DNA of 64,000 nucleotides from Mantamonas sphyraenae (taxonomy: Eukaryota; CRuMs; Mantamonadidae): positions 186,001-250,000 of the forward strand of contig JAPMXV010000007.1 in assembly GCA_026936335.1 (NCBI GenBank), written 5' to 3'. Positions 12,001 through 23,600 of the stretch are shown in pieces (position 1 is the first letter of the stretch; each line of letters begins with the position of its first letter). The translations under genes were made by a program, and so were the position numbers. The notes beneath the pieces are model-generated. The model searched no databases, had not been told where the DNA came from, and worked only from the letters and a program-made list of their open reading frames with translations.

Positions 12001-14888
12001 ATGGCCTCCGCGTTGCCCGAGCGTGCAGCCAAGTGCAACGGCGTCGCGTTCTCCTTGTTGCGCACGTTGATGTCCACGTCAGCCTCCACAATGACCTTGA
12101 CAATGTCTCCGCCGCCGTAGCAAGCATGGTGCAACGCCGTGTCGCCGGCGGCGTCGTGGATGGACGTGCTGCAGCCTTCGCGTAGCAGCAAGCGAGCACA
12201 CTCCACAAAACCCTTGTTGGCAGCCAGGTGCAACACGCACGCGTGGTCGTTGTCCAGATGGTCGATGTCTGCGTCGTAGTCAATCAGCAGCTGGGCGCAG
12301 TTTTCGCTGTTGTTCATCACCGCGTAGTACAGAGGCGTGTAGCCGTTCTTGTCCACGGCATTCACCTGCGAACCTCTGCCCAGCAGCAACTCGACCAACT
12401 CTACATTGTCGCTGCGTGCCGCAATGTGCAACACCGTGGCGCCCTCTTCGGTGGTGGCGTGCAGCGTCGCGCCGCGTTCCACCAACAGCCGCACCACATC
12501 CGTGTGCTTGGCGAACGCAGCCTCGTGGATGGGACGCCACTTGTTGTCGCCTGCAATCTCCCAGTCTGCACCGTTGTCCACAAGAGTCTCGCACAACGCC
12601 GTCATGCCCTTGCGGGCCGCAATGTGCAGCGCTGTGGCGCCTTCGTTGTTGCGCTTGTTCACCTGCGCGCCAAAGCGCAGCAGAGACTGCAGCAGCATGT
12701 CGCGCTCTTCCATGTCCATCAAATCGTCTTCAAGGAGCACCAGAAGGTGAATTGGCGTCGTGCCCACCATCGACTGTGCGTTCACGTCTGCCTTTTGTTC
12801 GATCAGGGACACCGCACACTCGGCGTTGCCCGAGAACACGGCGTGGTGCAGCGGCGTGAATCCGTTGGCGTCCTCCTCGTCGATGCTCGCGCCGGCGGAC
12901 AGCAGTCGGAAGATGTTATCCAGCGCGTTGCTGTCTGCAGCGACGTGCATGGGCACACGAGACTCCTCGTCTACCATGTCCACATCTGCTCCCAGTCGGA
13001 TCAGTGCGCTCAGGTTCTCACCGTTGTCGTTCTGTGCCGCACGATGGAGAGCGGTGCAGCCGGCCTCGTCCTGGGCCTCGAGCTTCGCGCCCTGCTTCAC
13101 CAGCCAACGGATGGCGTCCGGCGTGTCTGCAAACACAGACTCGTGCAGCGGTGTCCACTGGTTGTCATCGGTGGCTGTTACTTCCAGGCCGTGCTTCAAC
13201 AACAGCTCCATCACAGGCACGTGGCCGCCTCGAGCCGCAACGTGCATCACTGTGGTTTTCGACTCTTCGCACACCGCGTCCACAGACGCCCCATTCTCAA
13301 TCAGATACTGCACGGCCTCCACGTGGCCCTGGAATGCTGCATCGTGCAGCGGCTGCCAGTCGCTCTCTGTGCGTCCGTCCATGGTTGCGTTTGCCTTTTG
13401 AAGCGCCTGCATCATCTTTACAGACCCCACACGCGCGGCCAGGTGCATCGCTGAGGAGCCATCTGCACACAGTGCGTTCACATCTGCGTTCTGTAGGGCG
13501 GGGCGAGGCGGGGCGGGGGGCGGATGAACCCAATGTCAGCGTGTGTGCCGCGTTCTTCCCTGCACGCGTGGCGGATCCTTCTGGAAAAGCGAAAAACCCA
13601 CGTGTTTGAGCAGCAATTCGAGCACACCGGCCTCTTCCTTGGCAATGCACTCGTGCAGGGGTGTGCAATCGTTCTCGCCCTTGCGGTTGACCTGTGCGTG
13701 GTGTTGAAGCAGCAGCTCGACGCAGCCTGCATGGCCGTTGCGCGCAGCTAGATGCAGCGGCGTCGCTCCACTGTTGCTGGTTGCCTCCACCGTCGAGCCG
13801 TACTCCAGAAGCTCTTTGGCCACGTCCGTGTGTCCTCCCAACGCTGCGTAGTGCAACGGGCTGAATCCGGCCCGTTCCTGCTTGTTGACCTTGACATTCT
13901 TCGCAAGCAGCAACTGAACCACTTCCAAATTGCCCGCGTGGGCGGCCAGGTGGATCGGTGTGCCTCCATACTGTGTGCATGGCCGATGGAAACCGTGTCA
14001 GTGTGCGCATCCATCCGGGCATATCCACTCTTGTGTGTCCTCTGTGGCACGCGGTGGTTTCCGAAACGTCTTCGTCCGGAAACGCGCCGTTTGCCCGTTA
14101 CAGGATCCAAGTCGGCGCGAACGCCGTCGGTCCTCGTGAAGGCCTCGCTGCACCACTGCACTCCTCCCACACGTGTAACCTACCTCATTGGCCTGGTCGA
14201 CAAGCTTGCCCAACTCGGTGACCATCAGGTCGACAAAGATCTGGCTAGATTTGCAAACGGCCGCATGGTGCAGCAGCGTATTGCCCAACTTGTCCTGTGT
14301 TTGGTAGTCTGCTCCTCGCTCCATGAGCATGTGGAAGCACTCGTAGTGCGATCCGCGGATGGCCGCCTGCAGGGGGGTCAAGCCTGTGGGTGTGGTGAGG
14401 TTGACGGTGGCTCCTGCCTCAAGCAACACCTCCAGGGTGCGCACATGGCCTTCCACAGCCGCCAGAAACAGCGCAGTGCTCTTGTCGCTGTACATAAAGT
14501 CCACGTCTGCGCCATGCTTCAGCAGCAGCGCCACTGTCTCGTGGAACCCGCGCCTGGAGGCGTCGTACAACGCCGTCGTGTGTTGCGACGTCTGTACATC
14601 TGGCTCCGCACCGTTCTCCAGCAGCAGCTGCGTCACCTTTGGATCGGCCGTGGTTTTCGATGCCGCTGCCAGGTGGATGGCTGCCAGACCCTTGCGGATA
14701 CCGTTCAAGTTGAGGTCTTTGGTTTCGTTGATGAACTGCTGCAGGCCTTCCACGTCCTTGGATTTCACCAGGTGGAACAGTGCCTTTAGCGCCACCTGCT
14801 CCGCTTTGTTTGCTCCTCGCCCAGAAGAGGACGAGCGCGAAGCGGAACGGTTCGACATTGGTTGGGCGCCGGCGCGCTTCATTTGCAT
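1..14888 (-). CDS. Giant ankyrin-repeat / coiled-coil protein, 3' end beyond the window
   Basis: Three exons are visible: 14888..14184, 13970..13602 and 13490 to the left edge. Introns of 213 and 111 bp have GTAGGT and GTGGGT donors, and all joins are in phase 0. The in-window protein is at least about 4,850 residues. The first ATG is at 14888; 14858 is an alternative start. Roughly the first 1,100 residues are about 25 to 30 ankyrin repeats of about 33 residues with the usual TPLH and LL..GA motifs. The repeats cross both introns. From about 11,050 leftward the protein is almost entirely predicted coiled coil rich in Q, E, L and R. It is interrupted by an acidic Lys/Glu/Ser low-complexity block at about 7,200 to 6,600. 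The helical part carries a recurring His-Pro-containing motif (see findings). Ankyrin repeats bind proteins, and the long rod suggests a scaffold. No catalytic domain is seen. The function is unknown and no family assignment is made. Confidence 0.85.
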
Positions 14889-14911
14889 CTGTTCTTCCGC
14901 TCGACATTCTC

Positions 14912-17647
14912 TCAACCACCCAAATGCTCCTGTGCCAGTTTGTGGAGGACCATCATGGCCGCAATGGCCATATCACGACATTCTTCGTCTGCGTCGCCCT
15001 CGTACACCGTCTGCAGCCATGCACGCATCTCCTCGACTTCGGACAAGCAGTACACCTGCATCACATGCCAGGGCAGGGTCACGTACACGGCGTGCACTGC
15101 AAACAGGAGTGCCTTGCGCACAGACGTCTGTTTGTGGTATCGAAGGTGCAGCAGCATGGCCAGCACCCGACGGCACCAAACGCCGCAATTTGGGGCGTTC
15201 CCATTGCTACGCACAACCCAGCCCATTGTCACCAGCCACTGCTGCAGCACCTCACTCTGTTCACCCATCCAGTTGAACGCCCATGCCGCCGACGACTGCT
15301 CCAGCGGTGCCAGCAGACCATGCAGAAAGACCTCGGCATGCTCCTGGAACGCATTCGTGTACGCTGTCTGTTTGCTTGTGCCCTCTCCCTCACGTCCACC
15401 CCATCGACGTGTCTTGCTCGCCACTCGTGCGTCGATTTCTTCCCGCGCGCGTGCCATGCGTTCTGCGTGCGCTTGCATCTCGTCCTGCAGCGCCTCCATA
15501 TCCACATCCTCCCCGCCGGCACGCACCTTGTCCACCACATACCTCCAGCTGCTCGCATGACTTGCCTCCAGAACCTCGTTGCTCGACTCTGTGCTACTGC
15601 TGTTGCTGCTGCTGCTGCTGCTCGATCCTGCGTTGGCCACACTCAGTTCCCGGGACGCCTCGGCAAGGACCACGAGCATGTCGATACGCTGCCCAAGGCT
15701 GTAATTCTCTGCATGCACCTGTGCACACAGCCACGGGGACACCACCCGTGTCGCACACACACACAGCGCCTTCAACGTGCCCATTCTCCGCGCTGCAAAA
15801 TCGCGCAATGCAAACCGGTCTGTCAGATTCACAAGCGTCTTGGCCATATCCACAGCCACATCATTCAGCTCCTCAGGTTCCTTGCGCACCATTGCCTCCA
15901 TCTCCTCCATCGCCCGTTCGAGATCATCCGCGTCTTCTGCTTCGCTGTTCTTACGCAATGCACGCAGAACCTCGCTCAGATACCCAGGGCGCTTTCCAGC
16001 CTGCAAATCATCTGTGTCGTCGTCAAGCGCATAGCCCACCAGTGAGTCTGCGTCGCTGTCTCCGTCGGCTGCCCTTTGCCCACCCACACCAATCAATCCC
16101 AGCAACCGACTTCCATCGTCTCCCTCCTCGCTCTCCTCGTCCTCTATCCACTCTTCGTCATCCTCTTCTTCTTCCTCCTCCTCCTCAACAGACTCTTCAT
16201 CCTCACTCTCTGTGCCAAACACAAATTCGTTTGGATCGATCTCGACTTTCACATCCACCTTCTTCTGCCTTCTCCTCCTTCCACGTTGCCGCTTGCTCGT
16301 GTTCTCATGCTCCACCGGCCCATTCTCTTGCACTCCATTGTCCAACTCGATTTCGGACTCTGCCTTCACCTCCTCGACACCGTCCCATTGGGCCAAACGG
16401 ACAATCTCCTCCACCGCTGCATCAAAGACAACCCCAAACTCAAGCGGTCGCTCATCGCGAGCCAAGCGAGACATGTGCTCGCCAACAGCCATGGAAAGAT
16501 GCCTGTGCAGTGCCTGATTGCTTGCAAGACCCGCTTGAACGCCGTTCATCAGCCCGGCTGCGATGTCGTCCAATGCCCTCCCTGCCTCCACACGCGACTC
16601 CTGCACGTGCACATGCATGCATCTCATGAGCGAAAATACCACGTGGACTTGCTCCTCTCGCGTATGGCGCGCATAGAAGGAGGCTTGCGACCATTCTTGC
16701 ACCACGCGCTCCAGTAGCCACGCACGCCAGTCCTCAGGCACACACGCCACCACAGCCACAACCCCGTGGAAACCCACCTCTTTGCGTAGCATGCAACGCT
16801 CCAGTAATGCGTGTTTCACGCTCCCGTTGTCACGTGCAAGCCCGGCTTTCAGCACTCCGTCTGCACACACGCACGCACGCTTCCAGTCTTTGGGTAGACT
16901 CTCCAGAAGCGCACCTACCATGCGCACGCACTGGGTCCGTGGCATGTCGTTTATGCCGTGAGCCACGCTGTCCCAGCCCCAAGCGTCGGCCGCTGCCACT
17001 ACGCCCGCAAACAGGCTTGCCTGGCCCAGACGGCACATCCTTGCTGCTACCCACGCCACCACTTGACGCGTGTCTGCTTCCAATGCACCCAGACACACCT
17101 GGTGCAACACGTGCTGCTCCTGCAGACCGCTCGGCACGTTTCCCCTTGTTACATTTGCCACCACACTCGGCACACGGCAAACCTCCTCGAGTACGTGACG
17201 CCACCCTTGCTCTTCCCACACATTCGCGGCATCCCGCACCACCCGTTGCACGTGTCTGTGTACCCATCCCTCCAGACACGCCACCGCAAACAAAGTCTGA
17301 TCTCGCCGCTCCAAGCGAGCGCTCACTGCCTCCACCATCTCTTCCGCGCGCTTGCCTGCCTCACCCACCTTGCGTACCACAAACTCTTGGTCCATAGAAC
17401 CAGAGGAGGAAGGCATCATACCCGTCCCCTCTTCTTCAGGGTCTTTGCGCTCTTCATTCCGTCGCCGCAGAAACGCCAGTAGCACCTCCAACGCCGTCAC
17501 AATGACATCCTCTTCCAAGAATTCTTCCTGTAACGCCTTCAACTCTCCTCGCGTCATGGACACCCCTTCCCGAGGCACTATCTCATCCAAAATGCACACA
17601 AGCCGGGATTCCATTCGTTCCTTTTCCTTCCTCCACTCGCGCAGCAT
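14912..17647 (-). CDS. TELO2: TELO2 (Tel2) homologue, TTT complex subunit
   Basis: A single exon of 911 codons starts with an ATG at 17647. The region around residues 530 to 650 matches the conserved Tel2 C-terminal domain: an acidic DSL...LDDDTDDL entry, a Pro-Tyr-Leu segment (GYLSEVLRAL), then LVNLTDRFALRDFAARR and a YSLGQRIDMLVVLAEASREL helix. An N-terminal alpha-solenoid-like part precedes a very acidic linker at about residues 460 to 510. A Ser/Asn tract follows the conserved domain. In other eukaryotes TELO2 works with TTI1 and TTI2 as an Hsp90 co-chaperone that matures PIKK kinases (mTOR, ATM, ATR, SMG1). The ATG lies 18 bp past the dynein stop codon, and the stop lies 23 bp before the first ATG of the ankyrin gene. 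Assignment rests on motif similarity; the N-terminal half is divergent. Confidence 0.8.
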   Translation of the reverse strand: MLREWRKEKERMESRLVCILDEIVPREGVSMTRGELKALQEEFLEEDVIVTALEVLLAFLRRRNEERKDPEEEGTGMMPSSSGSMDQEFVVRKVGEAGKRAEEMVEAVSARLERRDQTLFAVACLEGWVHRHVQRVVRDAANVWEEQGWRHVLEEVCRVPSVVANVTRGNVPSGLQEQHVLHQVCLGALEADTRQVVAWVAARMCRLGQASLFAGVVAAADAWGWDSVAHGINDMPRTQCVRMVGALLESLPKDWKRACVCADGVLKAGLARDNGSVKHALLERCMLRKEVGFHGVVAVVACVPEDWRAWLLERVVQEWSQASFYARHTREEQVHVVFSLMRCMHVHVQESRVEAGRALDDIAAGLMNGVQAGLASNQALHRHLSMAVGEHMSRLARDERPLEFGVVFDAAVEEIVRLAQWDGVEEVKAESEIELDNGVQENGPVEHENTSKRQRGRRRRQKKVDVKVEIDPNEFVFGTESEDEESVEEEEEEEEDDEEWIEDEESEEGDDGSRLLGLIGVGGQRAADGDSDADSLVGYALDDDTDDLQAGKRPGYLSEVLRALRKNSEAEDADDLERAMEEMEAMVRKEPEELNDVAVDMAKTLVNLTDRFALRDFAARRMGTLKALCVCATRVVSPWLCAQVHAENYSLGQRIDMLVVLAEASRELSVANAGSSSSSSSNSSSTESSNEVLEASHASSWRYVVDKVRAGGEDVDMEALQDEMQAHAERMARAREEIDARVASKTRRWGGREGEGTSKQTAYTNAFQEHAEVFLHGLLAPLEQSSAAWAFNWMGEQSEVLQQWLVTMGWVVRSNGNAPNCGVWCRRVLAMLLHLRYHKQTSVRKALLFAVHAVYVTLPWHVMQVYCLSEVEEMRAWLQTVYEGDADEECRDMAIAAMMVLHKLAQEHLGG

Positions 17648-17665
17648 TCATTGACACACACGACA

Positions 17666-20600
17666 TCACACATCGGGGGGTGCGCTGCACGCAAGCGCCG
17701 CTCCCCTCTTCACCCAGTGCTCCGGTTCTTGGTTGCGTGACGGCAGATCAAGCGCAAGGATAAAGTTTGTCGAGTGGCCTGTCGTGCTGAGTTCGCCCAC
17801 CCGCGATTGCGTTCGGTACAGTGGGCACTCGTAGTTTTCGTCCTCCACCACCAGCGACTCGTAAAGTTCGTTCTCTGTCGGCTCCAGCCAGATCACAGGC
17901 ATCTCCTCGCGCAGCTGGCCCGGGTGTGCCTCTGCAAGCGAGTAGGACGCTGCGTCCCAGCTTGCGCCCTCCAGAAACAGGCCGTGCACGTAGATTCCGC
18001 TCTCGGGCTGGCCGTCCAACTCTTTTGTGTTGCGCGTGTGCATCACGTGCGTCTGAAGACGCAGCATGTCCACCGCCTTGCGTGTTTTGCGCGCGTGGTA
18101 CTGCATGGTGGCCGTGATCAGTCCCTGCGGGAAGAAAAGACCTCCCATCCAAAAGCTCACCGGCACTCCGTTCTCAATCCAGTCCTCCACAAACTCGAAG
18201 CGCTTCTGCAGGTCCACCATCCACGCTCCGAGGCCAAGCTCGCTCGGGTACGCCAGCTCCGCCCACGATTCCGGCACGCGTCCGAATCGCATCGACGAAA
18301 ACACTTCCTCCAACTGGTCGCTCATCACGTCCAATCCCTGCAACGCACGCTCCAGGCTTGCAAGTGACATGGAAATGTGGTCCAACAGTGCGTTGTACCG
18401 CACGCTCTCCTGCGCCACCAGCGTCCCAAACGAGTTCACCGTTCCGTCAATCTCTGCAAACACACTTGCGTGTGCCTCCTCCACCACCAGACGTCCCGGA
18501 AGCTGCATCTGCATCTCCTTGATTGTGCGCAGCACCGTTTCCTCTGCGCTTCGTGCAGTTGCACCCACGCCCATGCGTGGTTGGATCGCCAGAATCGTGT
18601 CCAGCATTGCGTCCACCTCCTTCAGCTGGTAGACAATGTCTGCGTTGGCGTGCAGACCAAACACCTCGGGCGGGTCATTCAGAGGCAACGAGGCAATGTA
18701 CTGCCTGTAGTTGCGCAGCGAACCCTCCTGTGGCACGTGATACACTCCGTTCTCCGTGATGTTGTACTCCGATCCCACAGACAGCATGTCTGCGTTCAGG
18801 AATTCCTCAAGCATCACATTCACAGTGCGCGCGTCCCACAGGTCCGTCACACGTCCGCCGTAGTTGATCTCGCCAATGATGTACTGCAGCGCAGCAAACG
18901 GGTCTTCCTGCTCCTCCAGATACAGCTTCACCGTGCGGATGCTCACGAGCAGATCGTCGTTGTTCCACTCGTACGGGATGTTGAATCCAATCGGCCCAAA
19001 GTGGCGCCTGTCCTGGATCACTGCATGGAAGAACGCCAAACCAAACAGCAGCCGCTTCCACTCTTCCACACGTGAGCTCCCGCTGAACGTCTCCTCCGTA
19101 ATGTCCAGGAAAGTGCGCATCATGTTCGCTTTCAATCCTCGCGGCGGCTCGTACGTCAGTTTCAGTCCGTTCTGCAGGATCGGCACAGGAAACTTGTCCG
19201 TCGGCATGCTTGTCAACCACAGGCGGAAGTCCACGTCGGGCTCTTGCGCATGGCTCCCTACGTCCAGCTTCTTCTCCAGCGTCGGCATCCACGACTCGCT
19301 CAGATGGCAGTTTTGCAAACATACCCAGTTGCCCTGATACCTTCCCTGTTCCAGCGCACGCGCCGCTCCTGGTCCTTGGCCCTGACCCAACGAGATGATC
19401 TCGAAGCGTTCGCTGTACCCCAACTCCGCCGCCAGATCCGTCAGGTAGCTTGTCGGATCGGCACCCGGGCTCAGAATAAAGATGATCGGCGTGCTCGGCG
19501 AACTCTCCCAGTACGCCTTGCGCAAATCAAACAGCGGCGGTTCCACAAACTCGCTGCCCAGCACCTGCGACACAAGCTGCTGCGACCCAAGCACAACCTT
19601 TTCTGGACGCAGCACACGCAGCAGAAGCAGCTTGCCAAACGCAGGGACCCGTTGGTTCCACGCGCCCGGCAGTGGGAATGCATGAGGCTTCTCGCTCGTC
19701 GCGTACTGTTTCCATCCTTCCGGGTCGCTCTCCACACCCGCACACAGACCTCCAAATGGCTCCACCTGCTCCAGGCTCTCCAAAGCCGCCCACTGCGACT
19801 CTTTCAACCACTCGCTGCACGGGTTCGGCTTCGACGCAGCCACTCCCGTCTTGCGACCGGCGCTCAAGAAGAACTGCCAAGCCTCGTCGCTCACCTGGCC
19901 CTGGTCGCGCAGGATGGAAATGCACATCAGAAACGCAAACAGGCGCTTGTCCTTGTTGAACAGACCCCTGCACACGCTGTTGTAGATCGACTCTGTCGCC
20001 GCACGGATCAGGCTGCGGATGCGTTCCGACAGCACGCTGCTGCGCTCCGTTTTCTGGATGCACTGGTTGAACAGGTTCGTGAAAAAGGACAGCGAGTACT
20101 GGTACATCGGGTCGATCAGCGCAAGGTCCGACACCACAAAGTACATCAACGCACCACGGCGCGCCACATCCCTGTACTCGTCGCGTGCCTTGTCAATGGC
20201 CGCGTTTGTCACCTGCGCCTCTTCCAGACGCGCCGCAATGTCGCTCGACGTCGTCTTGCTCGCTGCTAGCGTGTTGATCATCGTCTCGTCCTCAAGCAAC
20301 CTGCGCGTCTCGCCCATCAGACTCAGGATCTTGTCTTCGATGTCGCGCAGCTGCTGCTTGTCTTCGTTGATCTGCACCACCAGCGAGTCCTTGCTCTCTT
20401 CCAGTTGCGGTCGCTCGATGCGCACCACGTCCGACAACAGTTGGTCCTCCAGGCCGTCCAGACTCACCGTGAAATTGATCAGCGTCACCTTGATGCACAC
20501 CTCCGGCATAAAGTGCGGATTCGGCAGCTTCGTCGTGATGTACATGCGAAAGTCTGGGTTGTAGTCCACCTCCACGTCGCCGATGCGGATCAGCGTGCGC

Positions 20601-23600
20601 CCTGCCTTGCGGTACGTCTGTCGCGTCAGCACAGGATCCAGCATCTTGTCCAGCGTCTCGCCCACTCCCTCCAGCAGCACTGTAGCTCCCACACGCACCG
20701 CATTTTCCAGCGTGCGCATCAGGTTCGGGTCGCCCATCTTCACTGCCTGCAGGTTGTTCGATCGCTCCAGCTTCTTGATCCACAGGTTCGCCTGGTTCTG
20801 CGGGTCGATCATCAGCGGCCATCGTCGGCTGTGTGTCACCAACAGCGCGTTTTCCACCGCCAGCGAGTTGTCCGGCAGACCCATCATGTTCCACTTGCGC
20901 ACTTCGATGTCCTCCGCCAGGATCCCTCGGAAGTTCCAGCCCTCGTTCAGATCCAGCTTCGCCTCCTCCATGAACGCCAGCCACTGTCCCATCAGCTCTC
21001 GTCGGAATCTTTCCGTGAATGGTCCCATGTATGACGTGTACGCCGCTGCCACAAACATGTTGCCCACCACAGAAGACTGCTGCTTCTCCAGCGACACCTT
21101 TTCCGCCTCCCAACGCGTCCTCTCGTCGCCCAACCGCTCCAGCAGCTTCTCGGCTCGCTCCAGACGCGTCTTGGTGTCCTGCATTTGCTCCTCCAACTGT
21201 TGCTTCTTGCGTTCGCTCTTGTCATACTTTTGCTGCAGCGCATCCACGCGCTCCTCGATCTCTCCCAGCTCTTCCTGCTTCTTTTCCAGTACCTTGAGCG
21301 ACGCCGTCAACTCCTCTTCGGCCTTGGTCAGCGCAATCTGCTTCGGCAGCACCGTTTTGTACACGTTTGCAAACTGGTGGATGGCACGCACCCACATGCA
21401 GATGCTCATCGCCGCCGTCGACACGTTGGCCAGGTAGTCCGGATGGAACTTGGGGTTGTTGATGTAGCGTCGGATGGCCTTGAGCACGCTCTCTGGGATG
21501 TTCTTGTTGTCGTACTCTTCCAGCGAGCGCAGGAACTGCGTGTCGCTCATCAACTTCTGCCCCTCGGCCCAGCTCGGCTTGGCTCCGCGCAGAATGCACA
21601 CCGCTTCCATCACAAGCACCACCGCGTCGGGAGGCTTCTTGAAACTCTTCATCTCGGTCACATCGTGCCTGTTCAGCGCCTTCAGCGCAAGCATCGCCTC
21701 TTCGTAGTACGGCATTGCGTCGTCCAGTTCCTGCTGGCACGCATCGCGCACACGCTCCATCTCCTTGCTGATCTGCATCACTTCGTCCTCTTCCACCTCC
21801 ACGTTGCGCTTCACCTTGTTGGCCACCTTTTTCTCCGCGCCAAACTTTTCCAGCAGGTTGCGTGCGTTCGTCGTGGCCACCTCCAACACACCCTGCATCT
21901 GCTTCAGGTCCTCCTGCATCTCGCCCACATCCTTCTTGGTGTTGTTCAGCGTCTCCAGACCCGTGGCAAAGCGCTGGATGCGCTCGTGGATGCTTTGGCG
22001 CTTCCCACCCAGCATCTGCTGGTACTGCTGCAGCAATTCCAGATACGATGCAGGTGTCGTGTACGTCCTGCGTCGCAGCTCGTCGTAAAACTTGTCACCC
22101 ATCTCCTCCACGGAACGGTGCATGTGCAGGCACGCCTGCGCAAGCACCTGCCGCTGCAGCGCCACCTCGTCGCCTTCAAACTCGCTCAGGCGCTTCTCTG
22201 CCACGGACAACAGAGCCTCGTCCGTCCAGGCGTCGTACCAGTCGATCGTACAGCAGTTCACCAGCGACGGAAACTGCCTGCACCACGTGCGGAACCGGTC
22301 GCCGATCGGACTCAGACACAACACAACATGCAGATGTGCACGCACCTTGTCCACAAACCAGTTGAAGATACCGCTCTTGCTGTCCGGAATCTCTCGCTTG
22401 TTGCGTGTCGTCGCAATCACCTGGGAGATCAACGCCTCGCGCTCGTCCGTTGCGTACAGTCCTGGCACTTGGCCGCTGTTCAACAGGTTGTTCACGTCTT
22501 CCAGCAGGCCCTCGTCCACAATCTGCGAGTCCGTCAGCAAGAAGCACACGTCGCGTTCCTCCAGTCCCGCTCGCTGGTAGATCTCTTTCAGTTTCTCGCG
22601 AAAGTCGTCCAGCGAGAACGTCTTTTTGATTTCCACCTGCTCGCAGTCCATGCCCGCAATGTGGCACGCCAACATGGCCGTGGTCTTTCGTCCGCTGCCA
22701 CTCACGCCAACCAGCATCGCGTTGCCGCGCGGCTGTCGCAGGATGCGACACAGACGCACCACGTGCTCCACCGCCTCGTGGAAGAACACAATGTCCATGA
22801 CCGTCGAGCTCAGCGAGTTGTAGTCGTCCAGAAAGTCTTCCAGCACAGTGACCACATGCTTCATGTCCCACGCCTCGGCGTAGTCTCGGCTGTATCCGCT
22901 CTCGTGGTCTGCAACGCCGCCTGCGAGCGCTTCGTCTTCGTCGTCGACGGCCACCTCCATTTCGTCATCGCTGTCCGGAGGCACCCCTTGCAGAAAGTCG
23001 CAAAACAGGATGTCCCGGAAGTCCTCCTCCTTCCATGTCTGCTGGAAGTACTTGCTGATCATTTCCAGCACAAGCGAGTCGTACCAGGCGCGATCCTCGG
23101 CGCTAACCAGACGGTCGCGGAACACACGTGCACTCTCGTGCACCCACAGGCGCACAAGCGTCGTGTCCTTCTGCAGGTACACCGGTTCAATCTGCATGAT
23201 GCCTTGGATCACCTGCGACAGGTCGCGCAGGTTGAACGTGTAGTGCGACTTCATCGGCGTCGGCAACAACACCTCGGTCACCTTGGTGTACACCTCCATG
23301 GCGGCAAGCACAACCTGCTGCGAAAGCATGGCGCACTCTTCTGACACACCCGGGTTCGACAGGAACCCACCCAGAATCGAGCCAAAGATCTTGTTGGTCG
23401 AGTTCAGGCCCAGCACGGGGATGTTCAACACGTTGAAGTGCCGCACCAGGCGCGGCGTCATGGTGTTGCGTCCTCCACCCGGCGGCCCACACGCCACAAT
23501 GAACTGCGTATCCAGAATCTTCTTGAAGAACAGCCTCTTCATGTCGTACAGGCCACCGCTGTCGATGCACTGCCGCAGCAGCTCGATCGCCGGCTGCGAC

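Noticed and set aside
12-13600. Many long plus-strand open frames, up to 600 codons, across 0 to 14 kb
   Set aside because: They sit in the codon-aligned antisense frame of the ankyrin/coiled-coil gene. They are Leu/Gln/His-rich, as expected when coiled-coil codons are read backwards, and show no domain.
14889-14915. Starting the ankyrin gene at 14915
   Set aside because: That codon is TTG; the first ATG is at 14888.
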